Notes under the pieces: model-generated
Told to the model about the DNA's origin: nothing
The model's input: the letters and a program-made list of their open reading frames with translations, nothing else
Database searches by the model: none
In this document: piece after piece, positions 35,168 through 43,252 of the stretch
Layout: each line of letters opens with the position of its first letter
Numbering within the stretch: the stretch's first letter is position 1
Program-made: the position numbers and the translations under genes
IMG/VR virus record: IMGVR_UViG_3300032797_000632
Location: 62,001 to 126,000 of that record
DNA length: 64,000 nucleotides
Source of the DNA: a virus
Direction: 5' to 3' (one strand)

Positions 35168-35844
35168 AGATAACGGTGGCGATAAGTAACCTCGACTGCG
35201 AGGGGCATCTCCGCCGGTGCCTGCGTTCTGTGCTCGCCCAGGCTAGGAGGCCAGATGAGTGGATCCTGATCGACGACGGATCCTCGGACGGGAGTCGTCG
35301 GATCATGGCCGAGGAGGTGGGGCCAGAGGTAAACGCCACGATGATATTCTCCCCGCACTCCGGGGTGCAGAGGCAGAGGAACATCGCCCTCGGCATGGCG
35401 ACGGGCGACGCCGTCGCCTTTCTCGACTCGGACGCCCACTACTTCCCCCACTATCTGGCACGCCTCGAGGAGGTGCTCGAGGCCGACCCCCGGGCGGGCC
35501 TGGCATACTGCAGGTGGTACTGGATCCGGGAGCCGGACAATTTCCGGTTCGTCCAGACCTCCCCCCCGGACTTCGACCGGGCTAGGCTACTGAGGTCTAA
35601 CTACATATCGATGTGCTCGCTGTTCCGGCGGGAGGCGCTCGAGGCATACGGCTTCGACGAGTCCCTCCCCCATTTCCAGGATTGGGATGTCGCCCTTGGC
35701 ATCACGGGCAAGGGCTGGGCGGCGAAATTCGCGGGCGAGATACTGTTTGAGGCCGCCCTCCGCAGAAACGGGATAACCATGCGGAGGCGGTCCGGCGAGG
35801 CGGAAAGAATAAGGGAAAGGCATCGAGACGGAGGTGCACAATGA
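35164..35844 (+). CDS. Family 2 glycosyltransferase (4)
   Basis: A TTG start overlapping the previous stop (TTGA), as in the first GT2 gene, gives 226 residues. It shows KITVAISNLDCEGHLRRCLR, LIDDGSSDGSRR near 37 and AFLDSDAHYFPHYL near 86 with the DxD metal site. FDESLPHFQDWDVALGI near 166 is the acceptor-side motif. A start at GTG 35137 is possible but would add only nine residues. It is coupled to the adhesin gene before it. Confidence 0.85.
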   Translation: MKITVAISNLDCEGHLRRCLRSVLAQARRPDEWILIDDGSSDGSRRIMAEEVGPEVNATMIFSPHSGVQRQRNIALGMATGDAVAFLDSDAHYFPHYLARLEEVLEADPRAGLAYCRWYWIREPDNFRFVQTSPPDFDRARLLRSNYISMCSLFRREALEAYGFDESLPHFQDWDVALGITGKGWAAKFAGEILFEAALRRNGITMRRRSGEAERIRERHRDGGAQ

Positions 35845-37253
35845 ACGAGATGGTAACGATTGTCGTGCTGACGGCGGGATCGGCGGTCGAGGAGATGTCT
35901 GGTTTCCTGGCCCATGCCCGGGCGATAGAGTATAAGCCCATCGAGCTGGTGGCGATGGAGGACGGGGCATCCCCGGAGATGTCGAACCTGCTGAGGGAGG
36001 TCGCCCTGCGGAGCGGGCCGATACGGATCATAAGGACGCCGTTCATGCAGGAGATGGAGTCCGTGCGTCACGCCATAAACAAATCGCGCGGGGACTACCA
36101 GCTGGTCTGCAGGCCGCAGATGCGGATCGCCCCCGGGGCGATAAGCAGGATTCTGCTGGCGATGAAATCCGACAAGTCCGGGTGGGTGGACGGCATGTGC
36201 GTGACCGGAGACTCCACGGCCAGTATGTCGGCCCAGCCCGAGGAGCTAGTCTCGGGCGTGAGGATCCCCCCCCTGGTCGTCGTGCGCAGGCAGATGATAT
36301 ATGAGCCGTGGCTCCCCGGAACGGGCCCATTTCCCAACCAGCTGGTCTGGCACTTCCTCTCGATGAGGGTCAAGGCGAGTCTTATGGCCGACCCCTTGGC
36401 CTCGATGAGTCAAGAGGCGTGGGAGGCACTGGCGAAAGCGGGGGTCAACCCCGACTCGTCAAGCCCGGCAAGGCCAAGGATAGAGCCGGGGGTCGCCGAC
36501 AGGGGCCGTGTAGTCGAGCCGGCACCCGCCCCGGTGATGAGGCCGAGGCCGATGATCTCCTCGTCGAGAAACCGCCGGGAAAGGCCAGCGGAAAAGCCGG
36601 CGGGGAAAAGGGCCGACGAGATATCAATTAAGCATCCCGATATCCTGGCGGTGGTTCCTCTGGGCGACGGGGACCGGCAGACCGTAGCCTCCATCCTGGC
36701 CGGTGCCAACGGCATCGATCTCGAGGCGATGGTCGTCGGAAGCCGGCCCGACGCCGGAACCGTCAAGTGGATTGTGGACTCCTCGCTCCGCGCCATAATG
36801 TATCCGGAGAAGCGGTCCGAGTGGGAGGGCGTGTCCCTCGCCGCAAAGATATCGGACAAATCAGCCATTCTGTTCGTCCGCCCGGGGCTGTTGCTCGCCC
36901 CCGGGTGTGTCGCCTCCCTTGCGGAAGGGATCCGCAAGCATTCTCTGGTCGTCCCGCAACTCCACAAGGGCGGGGACGATCCGATCACGGAGGCCAGCAG
37001 GCTTGTGTCGCAGTCTGCGGGCAAGACCGAGGAGGCGAAATCCCTGTCCGATGAGTGCTTTGCCATCTCCCCGGCCCTGGCCATAAAGGCGGGGTTCACA
37101 TCGTTCGAGGACATAGTTGCAAAGGCGAGATTGATTTCCGCTCCGGCGATCCGCCTGGATGCGCTGGTTTACTATCCCCCATCCCCCAAAGGCTCCGCCC
37201 CGGACCTGTCCAAGGAATCCGGGGCGGAGCCATCTCCACCTCCTGCGGGATGA
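35841..37253 (+). CDS. Tandem degenerate glycosyltransferase-like protein
   Basis: The 470-residue protein looks like two GT-A halves joined by an Arg/Pro-rich linker (about 205-260). Each half has a Rossmann-like start (EMVTIVVLTAGSAVEEMSGF; HPDILAVVPLGDGDRQTVAS), but the usual DDGS and DxD motifs are weak (MEDGASPEM near 34; VRPGLLLAPGCV in the second half). It may be a non-catalytic partner or a diverged enzyme. The last codons encode a 14-bp perfect hairpin. Confidence 0.55.
   Translation: MNEMVTIVVLTAGSAVEEMSGFLAHARAIEYKPIELVAMEDGASPEMSNLLREVALRSGPIRIIRTPFMQEMESVRHAINKSRGDYQLVCRPQMRIAPGAISRILLAMKSDKSGWVDGMCVTGDSTASMSAQPEELVSGVRIPPLVVVRRQMIYEPWLPGTGPFPNQLVWHFLSMRVKASLMADPLASMSQEAWEALAKAGVNPDSSSPARPRIEPGVADRGRVVEPAPAPVMRPRPMISSSRNRRERPAEKPAGKRADEISIKHPDILAVVPLGDGDRQTVASILAGANGIDLEAMVVGSRPDAGTVKWIVDSSLRAIMYPEKRSEWEGVSLAAKISDKSAILFVRPGLLLAPGCVASLAEGIRKHSLVVPQLHKGGDDPITEASRLVSQSAGKTEEAKSLSDECFAISPALAIKAGFTSFEDIVAKARLISAPAIRLDALVYYPPSPKGSAPDLSKESGAEPSPPPAG
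37191..37231 (+). terminator. Strong 14-bp hairpin at the end of the structural operon
   Basis: GGCTCCGCCCCGGA is repeated in inverse form after a 13-base loop, within the last codons of the preceding gene. It is not followed by a T-run. It may halt transcription with help from Rho or protect the 3' end of the long structural transcript. It lies at the border of two genome modules. Confidence 0.55.
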
Positions 37254-37291
37254 CGGGGCGGGGAAAGCCCGCATTAATATAAGGTAGTCAA

Positions 37292-37320
37292 CCCCCCTCA
37301 AGGGGGATCAATGGGGTTTT
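37292..37320 (+). terminator. Possible intrinsic terminator
   Basis: A C-run and a G-run (CCCCC TCAA GGGGG) are followed by ATCAATGGGG and TTTT at 37317-37320. Pairing of the C-run with either G-run gives a short GC-rich hairpin before the T-run. It is short but well placed, between the structural operon and the next promoter. Confidence 0.4.
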
Positions 37321-37324
37321 ATAC

Positions 37325-37353
37325 TTGACTTCCCCCTTTGGCTATGGATAAAT
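37325..37353 (+). promoter_or_regulatory. Candidate sigma70-type promoter
   Basis: TTGACT (37325-37330) and ATAAAT (37348-37353) are separated by 17 bases. The -35 box fits well and the -10 box is fair. It lies in the only sizeable gap of this region, just after the terminator-like hairpins, and would start transcription of the replication/regulation half. Confidence 0.5.
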
Positions 37354-37377
37354 GATAGCAGGAAAGGGGGTGGTCGA

Positions 37378-37785
37378 ATGGATGACATTTCCAAAATAAA
37401 GGAGGTCGGGGACCGGCTTATCCGCCAGGTGATCGAGGACAGCCCCGCCCTCCGCAGCATTTTCATGACCCGCATGCCCCGGTACCGCTATTGGGAAACC
37501 AAGGGGCGGATCCGGTGGATGTTCGGTTGGACCGTCGAGCGCAACACCGACGGTAAGTTCGAGGCTTTCATCTACAAATTCGAAAAGGCGAAAAACCAGT
37601 ATCGGCTGGCCAAAAGGATGCCGTTCTCCCGCCGGCACAAGGCGAAGGAGAGGGCAAAAAAGTGGTACGAAAAAAAGGCGACGGCCTCCCGGGGGGAGCC
37701 CGCCCCGTGGAGGGTCAACCTCCTCTCGACCAAATATGCGATCCGTTATCTGGATTTGTTTTTCCCGTGGATGATAGGTGAGTGA
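37378..37785 (+). CDS. Unknown 135-residue basic protein
   Basis: This is the first gene after the module border. The protein is basic and aromatic (YRYWETKGRIRWMFGWTVER near 37, then many Lys/Arg around 75-95), which suggests nucleic-acid contact. AAAGGGGG precedes the ATG. No family recognised. Confidence 0.6.
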   Translation: MDDISKIKEVGDRLIRQVIEDSPALRSIFMTRMPRYRYWETKGRIRWMFGWTVERNTDGKFEAFIYKFEKAKNQYRLAKRMPFSRRHKAKERAKKWYEKKATASRGEPAPWRVNLLSTKYAIRYLDLFFPWMIGE

Positions 37786-37797
37786 ACCATTCATCGC

Positions 37798-37826
37798 TTG
37801 ACTATCGGGGAATGGTGGTGCATGCT
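37798..37826 (+). promoter_or_regulatory. Weak promoter candidate before the AAA+ ATPase gene
   Basis: TTGACT at 37798-37803 is followed after 17 bases by CATGCT, a poor -10 box; TACCAT further on is at the wrong distance. The 80-base gap and the repeated TTGACT element argue for some control here, but the evidence is thin. Confidence 0.25.
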
Positions 37827-37865
37827 ACCATTAAGATTATTCGCCCAACCTGAAAGGAGGTGTCT

Positions 37866-39317
37866 ATGGCGAATCTGGTAAGAGACCACATCCAGGCGGG
37901 CTTCGGCCTGCTGTGGGTGCACACCTCGGAGCCCGACAGGGCTATCCGCGATCTCGGCAAGGAAATCAAATCCTTGGCCGCTGACAAGAAGCAAAATATC
38001 GAGATTGCGGAATGGGACTGCGTCAGCGGATTCAGGGACGAAAGCGGGGTCAAGCCGATGGAGGATCCCCTGATGCCCCTCAAGCGGTTCGACTCCATGC
38101 CGGACCGCTCCGTTCTTTTCCTCCACAATTATCACCGGTGCCTCGGAAGCCTCGATGCCGTCCAGACCTTCGCAAACCGGCTGGACGCCTGGCGGGGCAA
38201 GGGCAAGACGGTGATCGTCATCTCGCCGGTGATCAACCTGCCGGTGGAGATCGAGAAGCTCTGGACGATCATCGATTTCAAGCTCCCCGACAGGGAGAAG
38301 GTTCGGGAGGTCGTCGAGTACATCGCCGAGTCGGCGAAGCTCAAAAGCCCCCCGAAGGATCCGGAGCTCTCCACGATCGTGGAAAACGGCCTCGGGCTCA
38401 CGCAGTGCGAGCTCGAGAACGCCCTCGCCTACTCCCTGATCCGGGCGGGGAAGTTCGACCCCAAAATCATCTCCGAAATGAAAAGCCAGATGGTCAAGAA
38501 ATCCGGCATCCTCGAGTACGCCAAGTTCAACGAGAAGTTCGACTCCCTCGCCGGGATGGACGCCATCAAAAAGTTCGCCCTCGCCACGGCCCTCCACGCC
38601 CTCTCGAGGGGGATTCTGATCGTCGGGGTGCCCGGGTGCGGGAAGTCGCACTTCGCCAAGGCCCTCGGCAACGAGATCGGCCTCCCGGTCCTGACCCTCG
38701 ACTTCGGGCGGATCTTCGGGAGCTTCATCGGGGAGTCCGAGGGCAAGATGCGGGCGACCACCGACATGCTGGATGCGATGGCCCCCTGCGTCTGCTTCAT
38801 CGACGAGATCGAGAAGGGCCTCGCCGGGTCGGAGAGCTCGGGGCGCCTCGACTCGGGGGTCACCTCCCGGGTCACCGGGGGCTTCCTCACCTGGCTCAAC
38901 GACCACACGAGCCGGGTCTACATGGTGGCCTCCTGCAACGACCTCGACTCCCTCCCCCCCCCGTTCCAGCGGGCGGAGCGGTGGGACGCCATCTTCTTCG
39001 TCGATCTGCCCTCGGAAAATGAGCGGATCGCCATCCTTGAAATTTACCGGAAGCACTTCGAGATCAAGGACAAGAGCGTCCCGGACATGACCGACTTCTC
39101 CGGGGCGGAGATCAAAACCATGTGCCGGATCAGCAAGATGATCGGAATCCCGCTCACCGAGGCGAGGCAGTATGTAATTCCCCTCTCCAGATCGATGGGC
39201 GAGAAGATAACCAAGCTTCGGAATTGGGCGGTGGACCGGGCCCTCATGGCCTCGACCGACGCCACGGTCCGCACGAGGGAGAAGAGGCGGATCGACATGA
39301 ACCCCACCGCCAATTAG
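37866..39317 (+). CDS. ycf46: Ycf46-type AAA+ ATPase
   Basis: The 483-residue protein has an N-terminal regulatory domain (WVHTSEPDRAI near 16, VISPVINLPVEIEKLWTIID near 118) and an AAA+ domain with Walker A GVPGCGKS near 253, Walker B CFIDEIEKG near 309 and GVTSRVTGGFLTWLND near 330. This is the architecture of Ycf46, known from plastids, cyanobacteria and other bacteria. The next two genes encode DUF1257 (Ycf35) and DUF2997 proteins, its usual partners. The molecular role is poorly known. AAAGGAGG precedes the ATG. Confidence 0.87.
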   Translation: MANLVRDHIQAGFGLLWVHTSEPDRAIRDLGKEIKSLAADKKQNIEIAEWDCVSGFRDESGVKPMEDPLMPLKRFDSMPDRSVLFLHNYHRCLGSLDAVQTFANRLDAWRGKGKTVIVISPVINLPVEIEKLWTIIDFKLPDREKVREVVEYIAESAKLKSPPKDPELSTIVENGLGLTQCELENALAYSLIRAGKFDPKIISEMKSQMVKKSGILEYAKFNEKFDSLAGMDAIKKFALATALHALSRGILIVGVPGCGKSHFAKALGNEIGLPVLTLDFGRIFGSFIGESEGKMRATTDMLDAMAPCVCFIDEIEKGLAGSESSGRLDSGVTSRVTGGFLTWLNDHTSRVYMVASCNDLDSLPPPFQRAERWDAIFFVDLPSENERIAILEIYRKHFEIKDKSVPDMTDFSGAEIKTMCRISKMIGIPLTEARQYVIPLSRSMGEKITKLRNWAVDRALMASTDATVRTREKRRIDMNPTAN

Positions 39318-39343
39318 GCGGAGGGTCGGAAAGGAGGAACGGC

Positions 39344-39739
39344 ATGTCGCATATGTCCAAGATTGGTGAAATCAAGGTGCGGAACATCGAGGCCCTGAAA
39401 TCCGCCTGCAGAAAGATGGGGCTTGAGTTCTGCGAGGGGCAAAAGAACGCCCGGTACCACGGGAGCGAGTCCCAGTGTAGTCACGCCATCCGGGTCCCGG
39501 GATGCTCCAACGAGATCGGCGTGGTGGAGGGCCAGAAGGGCGAGTTCCATTTCGAATGCGACTTCTGGGGAGAGGGCAGGAAGCTGGCCGAGAAATGCGG
39601 GAAGGACCTTGGGCTTTTGAGCCAGCAATACAACATGGAAGTTGCCCGGGCGACCCTGCGGATGAAAGGCATGAACCAGCCGGTGGAGAGCCAGGTGGAG
39701 GGCGGGATCCGGCGGTTCAAAATCAATGTCGAGGCATAA
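39344..39739 (+). CDS. DUF1257/Ycf35-like protein
   Basis: The ATG at 39344 follows AAAGGAGG and gives 131 residues. The start MSHMSKIGEIKVRNIEALKS is characteristic of the DUF1257/Ycf35 family, and FECDFWGEGRKLAEKCG near 70 matches its DWW-type core. The gene directly follows ycf46, as in cyanobacteria and some other bacteria. Ycf46 and Ycf35 are thought to act together; the process is unknown. Confidence 0.8.
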   Translation: MSHMSKIGEIKVRNIEALKSACRKMGLEFCEGQKNARYHGSESQCSHAIRVPGCSNEIGVVEGQKGEFHFECDFWGEGRKLAEKCGKDLGLLSQQYNMEVARATLRMKGMNQPVESQVEGGIRRFKINVEA

Positions 39740-39754
39740 GAAAGGAGAACGCCA

Positions 39755-39952
39755 ATGGCGGAGATAATAATGGATTTTATGCCCGACGGGACCGTGCAGG
39801 TTAAGACGCAGGGTTTCAAGGGCAAAAAGTGCCTCGAGGCCACCAAGGCCCTCGAGGAGGCCCTCGGGGGCGAGGTCGAGCGGAAGGCGACGGCAGAGAT
39901 GCACCTGCCGGATGTCCCCCGGGAAAAGGTGAGTGCCCGGACCGATGGTTGA
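39755..39952 (+). CDS. DUF2997-like protein
   Basis: The 65-residue protein contains IIMDFMPDGTVQVKTQGFKG and KCLEATKALEEALGGEVE, the pattern of DUF2997 (a beta-hairpin with PDG, then GxxCLxAT and a helix). DUF2997 genes regularly sit next to DUF1257 and ycf46, so the three form a cassette. It overlaps the next gene by eight bases. Confidence 0.8.
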   Translation: MAEIIMDFMPDGTVQVKTQGFKGKKCLEATKALEEALGGEVERKATAEMHLPDVPREKVSARTDG

Positions 39953-40142
39953 GCCCCGGGAGGAAACGCCCGTCCAGGTGCGGGAGATCGAGATTCGGTT
40001 CCTGCCGGACGGAACGGTTGAAACGGACTGGTGGACCCCCGAGGCCGGCGACATCCTCTGCGGGATCTGCGGTGGGTGCCCCGGGCACCGGTCGCCAGAT
40101 GTGGATAGGCGGTGCCCGGCGGGAAACCCGTGGTGCGGTTGA
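39945..40142 (+). CDS. DUF2997-like paralog with a cysteine cluster
   Basis: The ATG at 39945 gives 65 residues. The first half repeats the PDGTV hairpin of the preceding protein (VREIEIRFLPDGTVETDW). The second half differs: CGICGGCPGH and CPAGNPWC add five cysteines that could bind a metal or an iron-sulfur cluster. It may be a duplicated and re-purposed third partner of the ATPase. Confidence 0.6.
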   Translation: MVEPREETPVQVREIEIRFLPDGTVETDWWTPEAGDILCGICGGCPGHRSPDVDRRCPAGNPWCG

Positions 40143-40171
40143 GAACGAGACAAGAAAGGAGCTGACATAAC

Positions 40172-41074
40172 ATGGCGAATTTGAAGATCAAGGATGGAGT
40201 GGTGATCAGCTTGCACATCGGATATTGGCAGGGCCGGAAGGCTCTCAGGGCCGGGGACCTTGGTCTGACCGAGGATCAGGTCCCCGACATCTACCAGCTC
40301 GGGCAAAAGATGCTGATCCCCATCGAGGAGCGGAACGCATTCCGGGCGATCGAGACCCGGGCCCGGATGAAGCTGGAAAATTATTCTTTCAAGTTCTTTG
40401 TCGGGTCGGCGTCGAGGTTCGTCCCGATCAAAAGCCTCGGCAGGGTGCTCGACGAGCTGAAGGGCCACGAGGCGGAGTTCAACGAGGCGGTGGAGGACAT
40501 CCTCTCCCGCTACGACCAGATCCGCCGGGAGATGCTCGAGAAATATTCCGACCTTCGGGACAAGCTCGAGCCGTTCTACCCCTCCCCGCAAACCCTGCGG
40601 AGGAAATACTACTTCCGGTGGTCCACCTTTCAGGTGACGACCCCCAACGGCGAGGAGGCGGTGCCCGAGGCCCTGGCCGAGGAGTACGCCCGGTTCCGGG
40701 ATTCCCTTCGGAAGGAGATGGAGGGGTTCCTCGACGAGGCCGTGGCCGAGCTGCGGGGCCAGGTGGTGGAGAAGGTCGAGCCCCTGCTCAAGCGGATCGA
40801 GTCCGGGGATATCATCCGGGACCAGACCCTCCAGTCCATCCGCGGGGTCTGCGATAAATTCGAGATGCTCAACTTCGCCGGGGACAAAACCGTCGAGCAG
40901 GCCCTTGCCCGGCTGCGGGGTGCGATCAACGGGGCGAAGGGCGAGGACACGAAGTCCGACGACCTCAAGGGCAGGATAGGTGCCGCCGCCGAGGCGGTGC
41001 TCAAGGCGGCGTCCACGGATTCGGACATCTCCAAGGTGACCGGGCGGTACAAACGGGCCATCTGGATGGATTAG
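40172..41074 (+). CDS. DUF3150-like phage protein
   Basis: The 300-residue helical protein begins with ISLHIGYWQGRKAL and EDLGL-type spacing, then LIPIEERNAFRAIETRARMKLENYS (in part) and FVGSASRFVPIKSL near 78, features of DUF3150 proteins found in many large phages close to AAA+ ATPase genes. It is rich in charged helices. Close linkage to the Ycf46 cassette suggests a functional tie, which is inference. Confidence 0.6.
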   Translation: MANLKIKDGVVISLHIGYWQGRKALRAGDLGLTEDQVPDIYQLGQKMLIPIEERNAFRAIETRARMKLENYSFKFFVGSASRFVPIKSLGRVLDELKGHEAEFNEAVEDILSRYDQIRREMLEKYSDLRDKLEPFYPSPQTLRRKYYFRWSTFQVTTPNGEEAVPEALAEEYARFRDSLRKEMEGFLDEAVAELRGQVVEKVEPLLKRIESGDIIRDQTLQSIRGVCDKFEMLNFAGDKTVEQALARLRGAINGAKGEDTKSDDLKGRIGAAAEAVLKAASTDSDISKVTGRYKRAIWMD

Positions 41075-41085
41075 GAGGGCGAGCC

Positions 41086-41955
41086 ATGTCGTTCAAAGAT
41101 GCGGCGGAGAAAATATTGAGGAGGGCGAAAAAGGCCCTGCATTACGAGGAGATCACGAGGCTTGCCATCAAGGGAAGGCTGATCGACAGCTCCGGGAGAA
41201 CCCCGGGAGCGACGATGATCGCCCGCCTGGGGGTCGATGTGAATACCCTCAAGGGGCGGTCAAGGTTCGTCAAGGTGGCGCCCGGGGTTTTCGGGATCAA
41301 CCCCCACCCATCCCCCTTGCCATCCCGTCCGAGGAAGGGATCGGCCATCGGGAAGCCCGGGAGGATAGGGTTTGACGACAAGCCGGTGGACTGGAACGAG
41401 GTGATCGAATATCTGCAAAGGGCTTGCAAAAAGGAGGCGGAGAAAAACGGAAGGGACGATGAATTGCGGGAGGAGCTTTTCTCCGAGCTTCTAGAGGTTG
41501 CGGGCAAGGTGCATAACAACCACCGGGAAATGGCCACGAAGGACCCCCAGCGATTCTGGAGGATTATCAAATCGGCGGTTTATTATCACGGTTTGAGATT
41601 CATAAGGAAGCGTCGCCGAATGCGGTCAATGGAGATCATCCCGAGGGGCGGGGATGCCACGCTCGTGCTCGACTGCAACTTGTTCGCCACCGATGTGCCG
41701 GAGGTGCAGGCCATGCTCGAGGCCCGGGAGGCGCGGGAGGAGGCGAATGCGAGGCTGCGGAAGGTGCCGAGGGTGATCGTCCGCCGGAAAAGCAAGTATC
41801 ATCGGCTGGCCGACGAGGAATGCCTAAAGAACAATAAAAGATTGAAGGCCATCAGGATTCCCGAGGATTCCCCGGTTTTTCATCCGGTAAAGTATCCATC
41901 CGGGATGAGCGCCCTTTGGGGAAGCGTCGCCGATGCGGTTCCGGCTGCACCATAG
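41086..41955 (+). CDS. HARE-HTH protein with a possible divergent sigma-like region
   Basis: The 289-residue protein starts with a HARE-HTH domain: SFKDAAEKILRRAKKALHYE through RTPGATMIARLG and RSRFVKVAPGVFG (about 1-68). This DNA-binding fold also occurs in RNA polymerase delta. The middle part (ELREELFSELLEVAGKV near 125, QRFWRIIKSAVYYHGLRF near 155, then RKRRRMRS) has the spacing of a sigma factor region 2. A late-gene transcription factor is a reasonable guess. A second HARE-HTH gene lies at 53.7 kb. Confidence 0.65.
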   Translation: MSFKDAAEKILRRAKKALHYEEITRLAIKGRLIDSSGRTPGATMIARLGVDVNTLKGRSRFVKVAPGVFGINPHPSPLPSRPRKGSAIGKPGRIGFDDKPVDWNEVIEYLQRACKKEAEKNGRDDELREELFSELLEVAGKVHNNHREMATKDPQRFWRIIKSAVYYHGLRFIRKRRRMRSMEIIPRGGDATLVLDCNLFATDVPEVQAMLEAREAREEANARLRKVPRVIVRRKSKYHRLADEECLKNNKRLKAIRIPEDSPVFHPVKYPSGMSALWGSVADAVPAAP

Positions 41956-42007
41956 GGAGGGAAGATACGGTTTTGAAAAAACCCGAGAGGGAAGGAGGCA
42001 AGAGACG

Positions 42008-43153
42008 ATGGAAGACAAGAACAAGCAGAAGGACGATGGGCCGGGGGAGGCGATCGAGCTGGCGAAGCTGTATCCGCCGAGCAAGTACAACCTGCTTCTG
42101 CCGACCCGGACGATCCAGGAGCAGCTCTCCCCGCTCCACAAGCCGAAGCTGGAGATCGTCCAGCTGACGGAGGCGGAGATCTACGAGGTGAGCCCTGGGT
42201 CGGGGGCGTATGCGGTTCACAAGAACGGCCTGCAGAAGTTCGGGGCGGCGGTCGGGGTCAACTGGCCGGGGGACAAGAACAAGCTGATCAGCGACGACAG
42301 CATCCGGGTCGTGTTCCAGGCCACCGGGGAATGCCGGCGGAACGACGGGACTTGGCAGGAGTACAGCCGGACCTACTGCCTCGACCTCCAGCAGGTCGAG
42401 GACGAGACCCGGAAGAAGTACACCGAAAAGGCGGCCAAGGCCCTCGCCAAGAAGGGTGGCGATCTCCCCGCCGGGCTGACCGAGGACACCCGGGAGATCT
42501 GGATCGAAAAGCAGACGGCGAGGGATGTCGCACAGAAGCGGAAGTTCCGGGTCCAGCTCGCCGAGAGCGGGGCCATGAACCGGGTCATCCTCGACATCCT
42601 CACCATGAAGGGCGGGTACAAGAAGGACCAGATTCTCAAGCCGTTCGTCCTGCCCCGGATCATTTTCAGCCCGGACTTCGCCGCCAACCCCGAGGCGAGG
42701 CAGATTCTGATCTCCGAGGCCGTCAAGGCCGGCGGGGCCCTCTACGGGGGGCGCACGGAGACCCACCGGGCCCTCCCGGTATCCTCGGCGATCACCATCC
42801 CGGCGGAGGCCACGCAGCCCGGGGAAAACGGGGATGGCAACGGTGCCCCGCCCGCCGATGCGGGGGAGGCGAAGACCGCCCCGGCTCCGGCACCGGCACC
42901 CGCACCCGCAAAGGAGACTGCCCCGGCCCCGGATCCCGCACCGGACCCGAAGCCGGCGGAGCCGACCCTCGAGGAGCGGTTCCCGAAGATGAACGCCAAG
43001 GACCAGGCGGACGCCATCAGGAAGCTGGTCAAGGAGGTCGACTGGATGAAGCCTTTCAAGCCGGACATCGAGAAATGGAAACCCGAGCACCGGACGGAGT
43101 TCTTCGGGGTGCTCATGGATCTGAAGAAAAAGCGGGACGAGAAACCGTATTAG
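42008..43153 (+). CDS. Phage protein with an A/P-rich linker, possibly recombination-related
   Basis: The ATG at 42008 (GAAGGAGG upstream) gives 381 residues. The N-terminal 260 residues form one domain (IYEVSPGSGAYAVHKNGLQK, AVGVNWPGD, AESGAMNRVILDILTMKGGY, KPFVLPRIIFSPDF). An Ala/Pro linker follows (about 270-320) and then a short helical C-terminal domain. The combination of a globular core and a low-complexity tail, next to sbcD/sbcC, suggests a single-strand annealing or recombination protein, but the family was not recognised with certainty. Confidence 0.55.
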   Translation: MEDKNKQKDDGPGEAIELAKLYPPSKYNLLLPTRTIQEQLSPLHKPKLEIVQLTEAEIYEVSPGSGAYAVHKNGLQKFGAAVGVNWPGDKNKLISDDSIRVVFQATGECRRNDGTWQEYSRTYCLDLQQVEDETRKKYTEKAAKALAKKGGDLPAGLTEDTREIWIEKQTARDVAQKRKFRVQLAESGAMNRVILDILTMKGGYKKDQILKPFVLPRIIFSPDFAANPEARQILISEAVKAGGALYGGRTETHRALPVSSAITIPAEATQPGENGDGNGAPPADAGEAKTAPAPAPAPAPAKETAPAPDPAPDPKPAEPTLEERFPKMNAKDQADAIRKLVKEVDWMKPFKPDIEKWKPEHRTEFFGVLMDLKKKRDEKPY

Positions 43154-43159
43154 GAGGCC

Positions 43160-43232
43160 GGACCCGTAGCTCAATTGGCGGAGCCACCGGCTCATAACCG
43201 GACGGGTGGAGGTTCGAATCCTCCCGGGTCCA
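43160..43232 (+). tRNA. tRNA-Met (anticodon CAT)
   Basis: A full cloverleaf is visible. The acceptor stem GGACCCG/CGGGTCC is perfect, the D arm is GCTC...GAGC, and the anticodon arm has the loop CTCATAA (CAT). The T arm is GGAGG TTCGAAT CCTCC and the discriminator is A. The 3' CCA is not encoded. The CAT anticodon could also belong to an Ile tRNA modified at C34. It lies between two protein genes on the same strand. Confidence 0.92.
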
Positions 43233-43252
43233 TCATCTGCGAGGAGGGGTGA

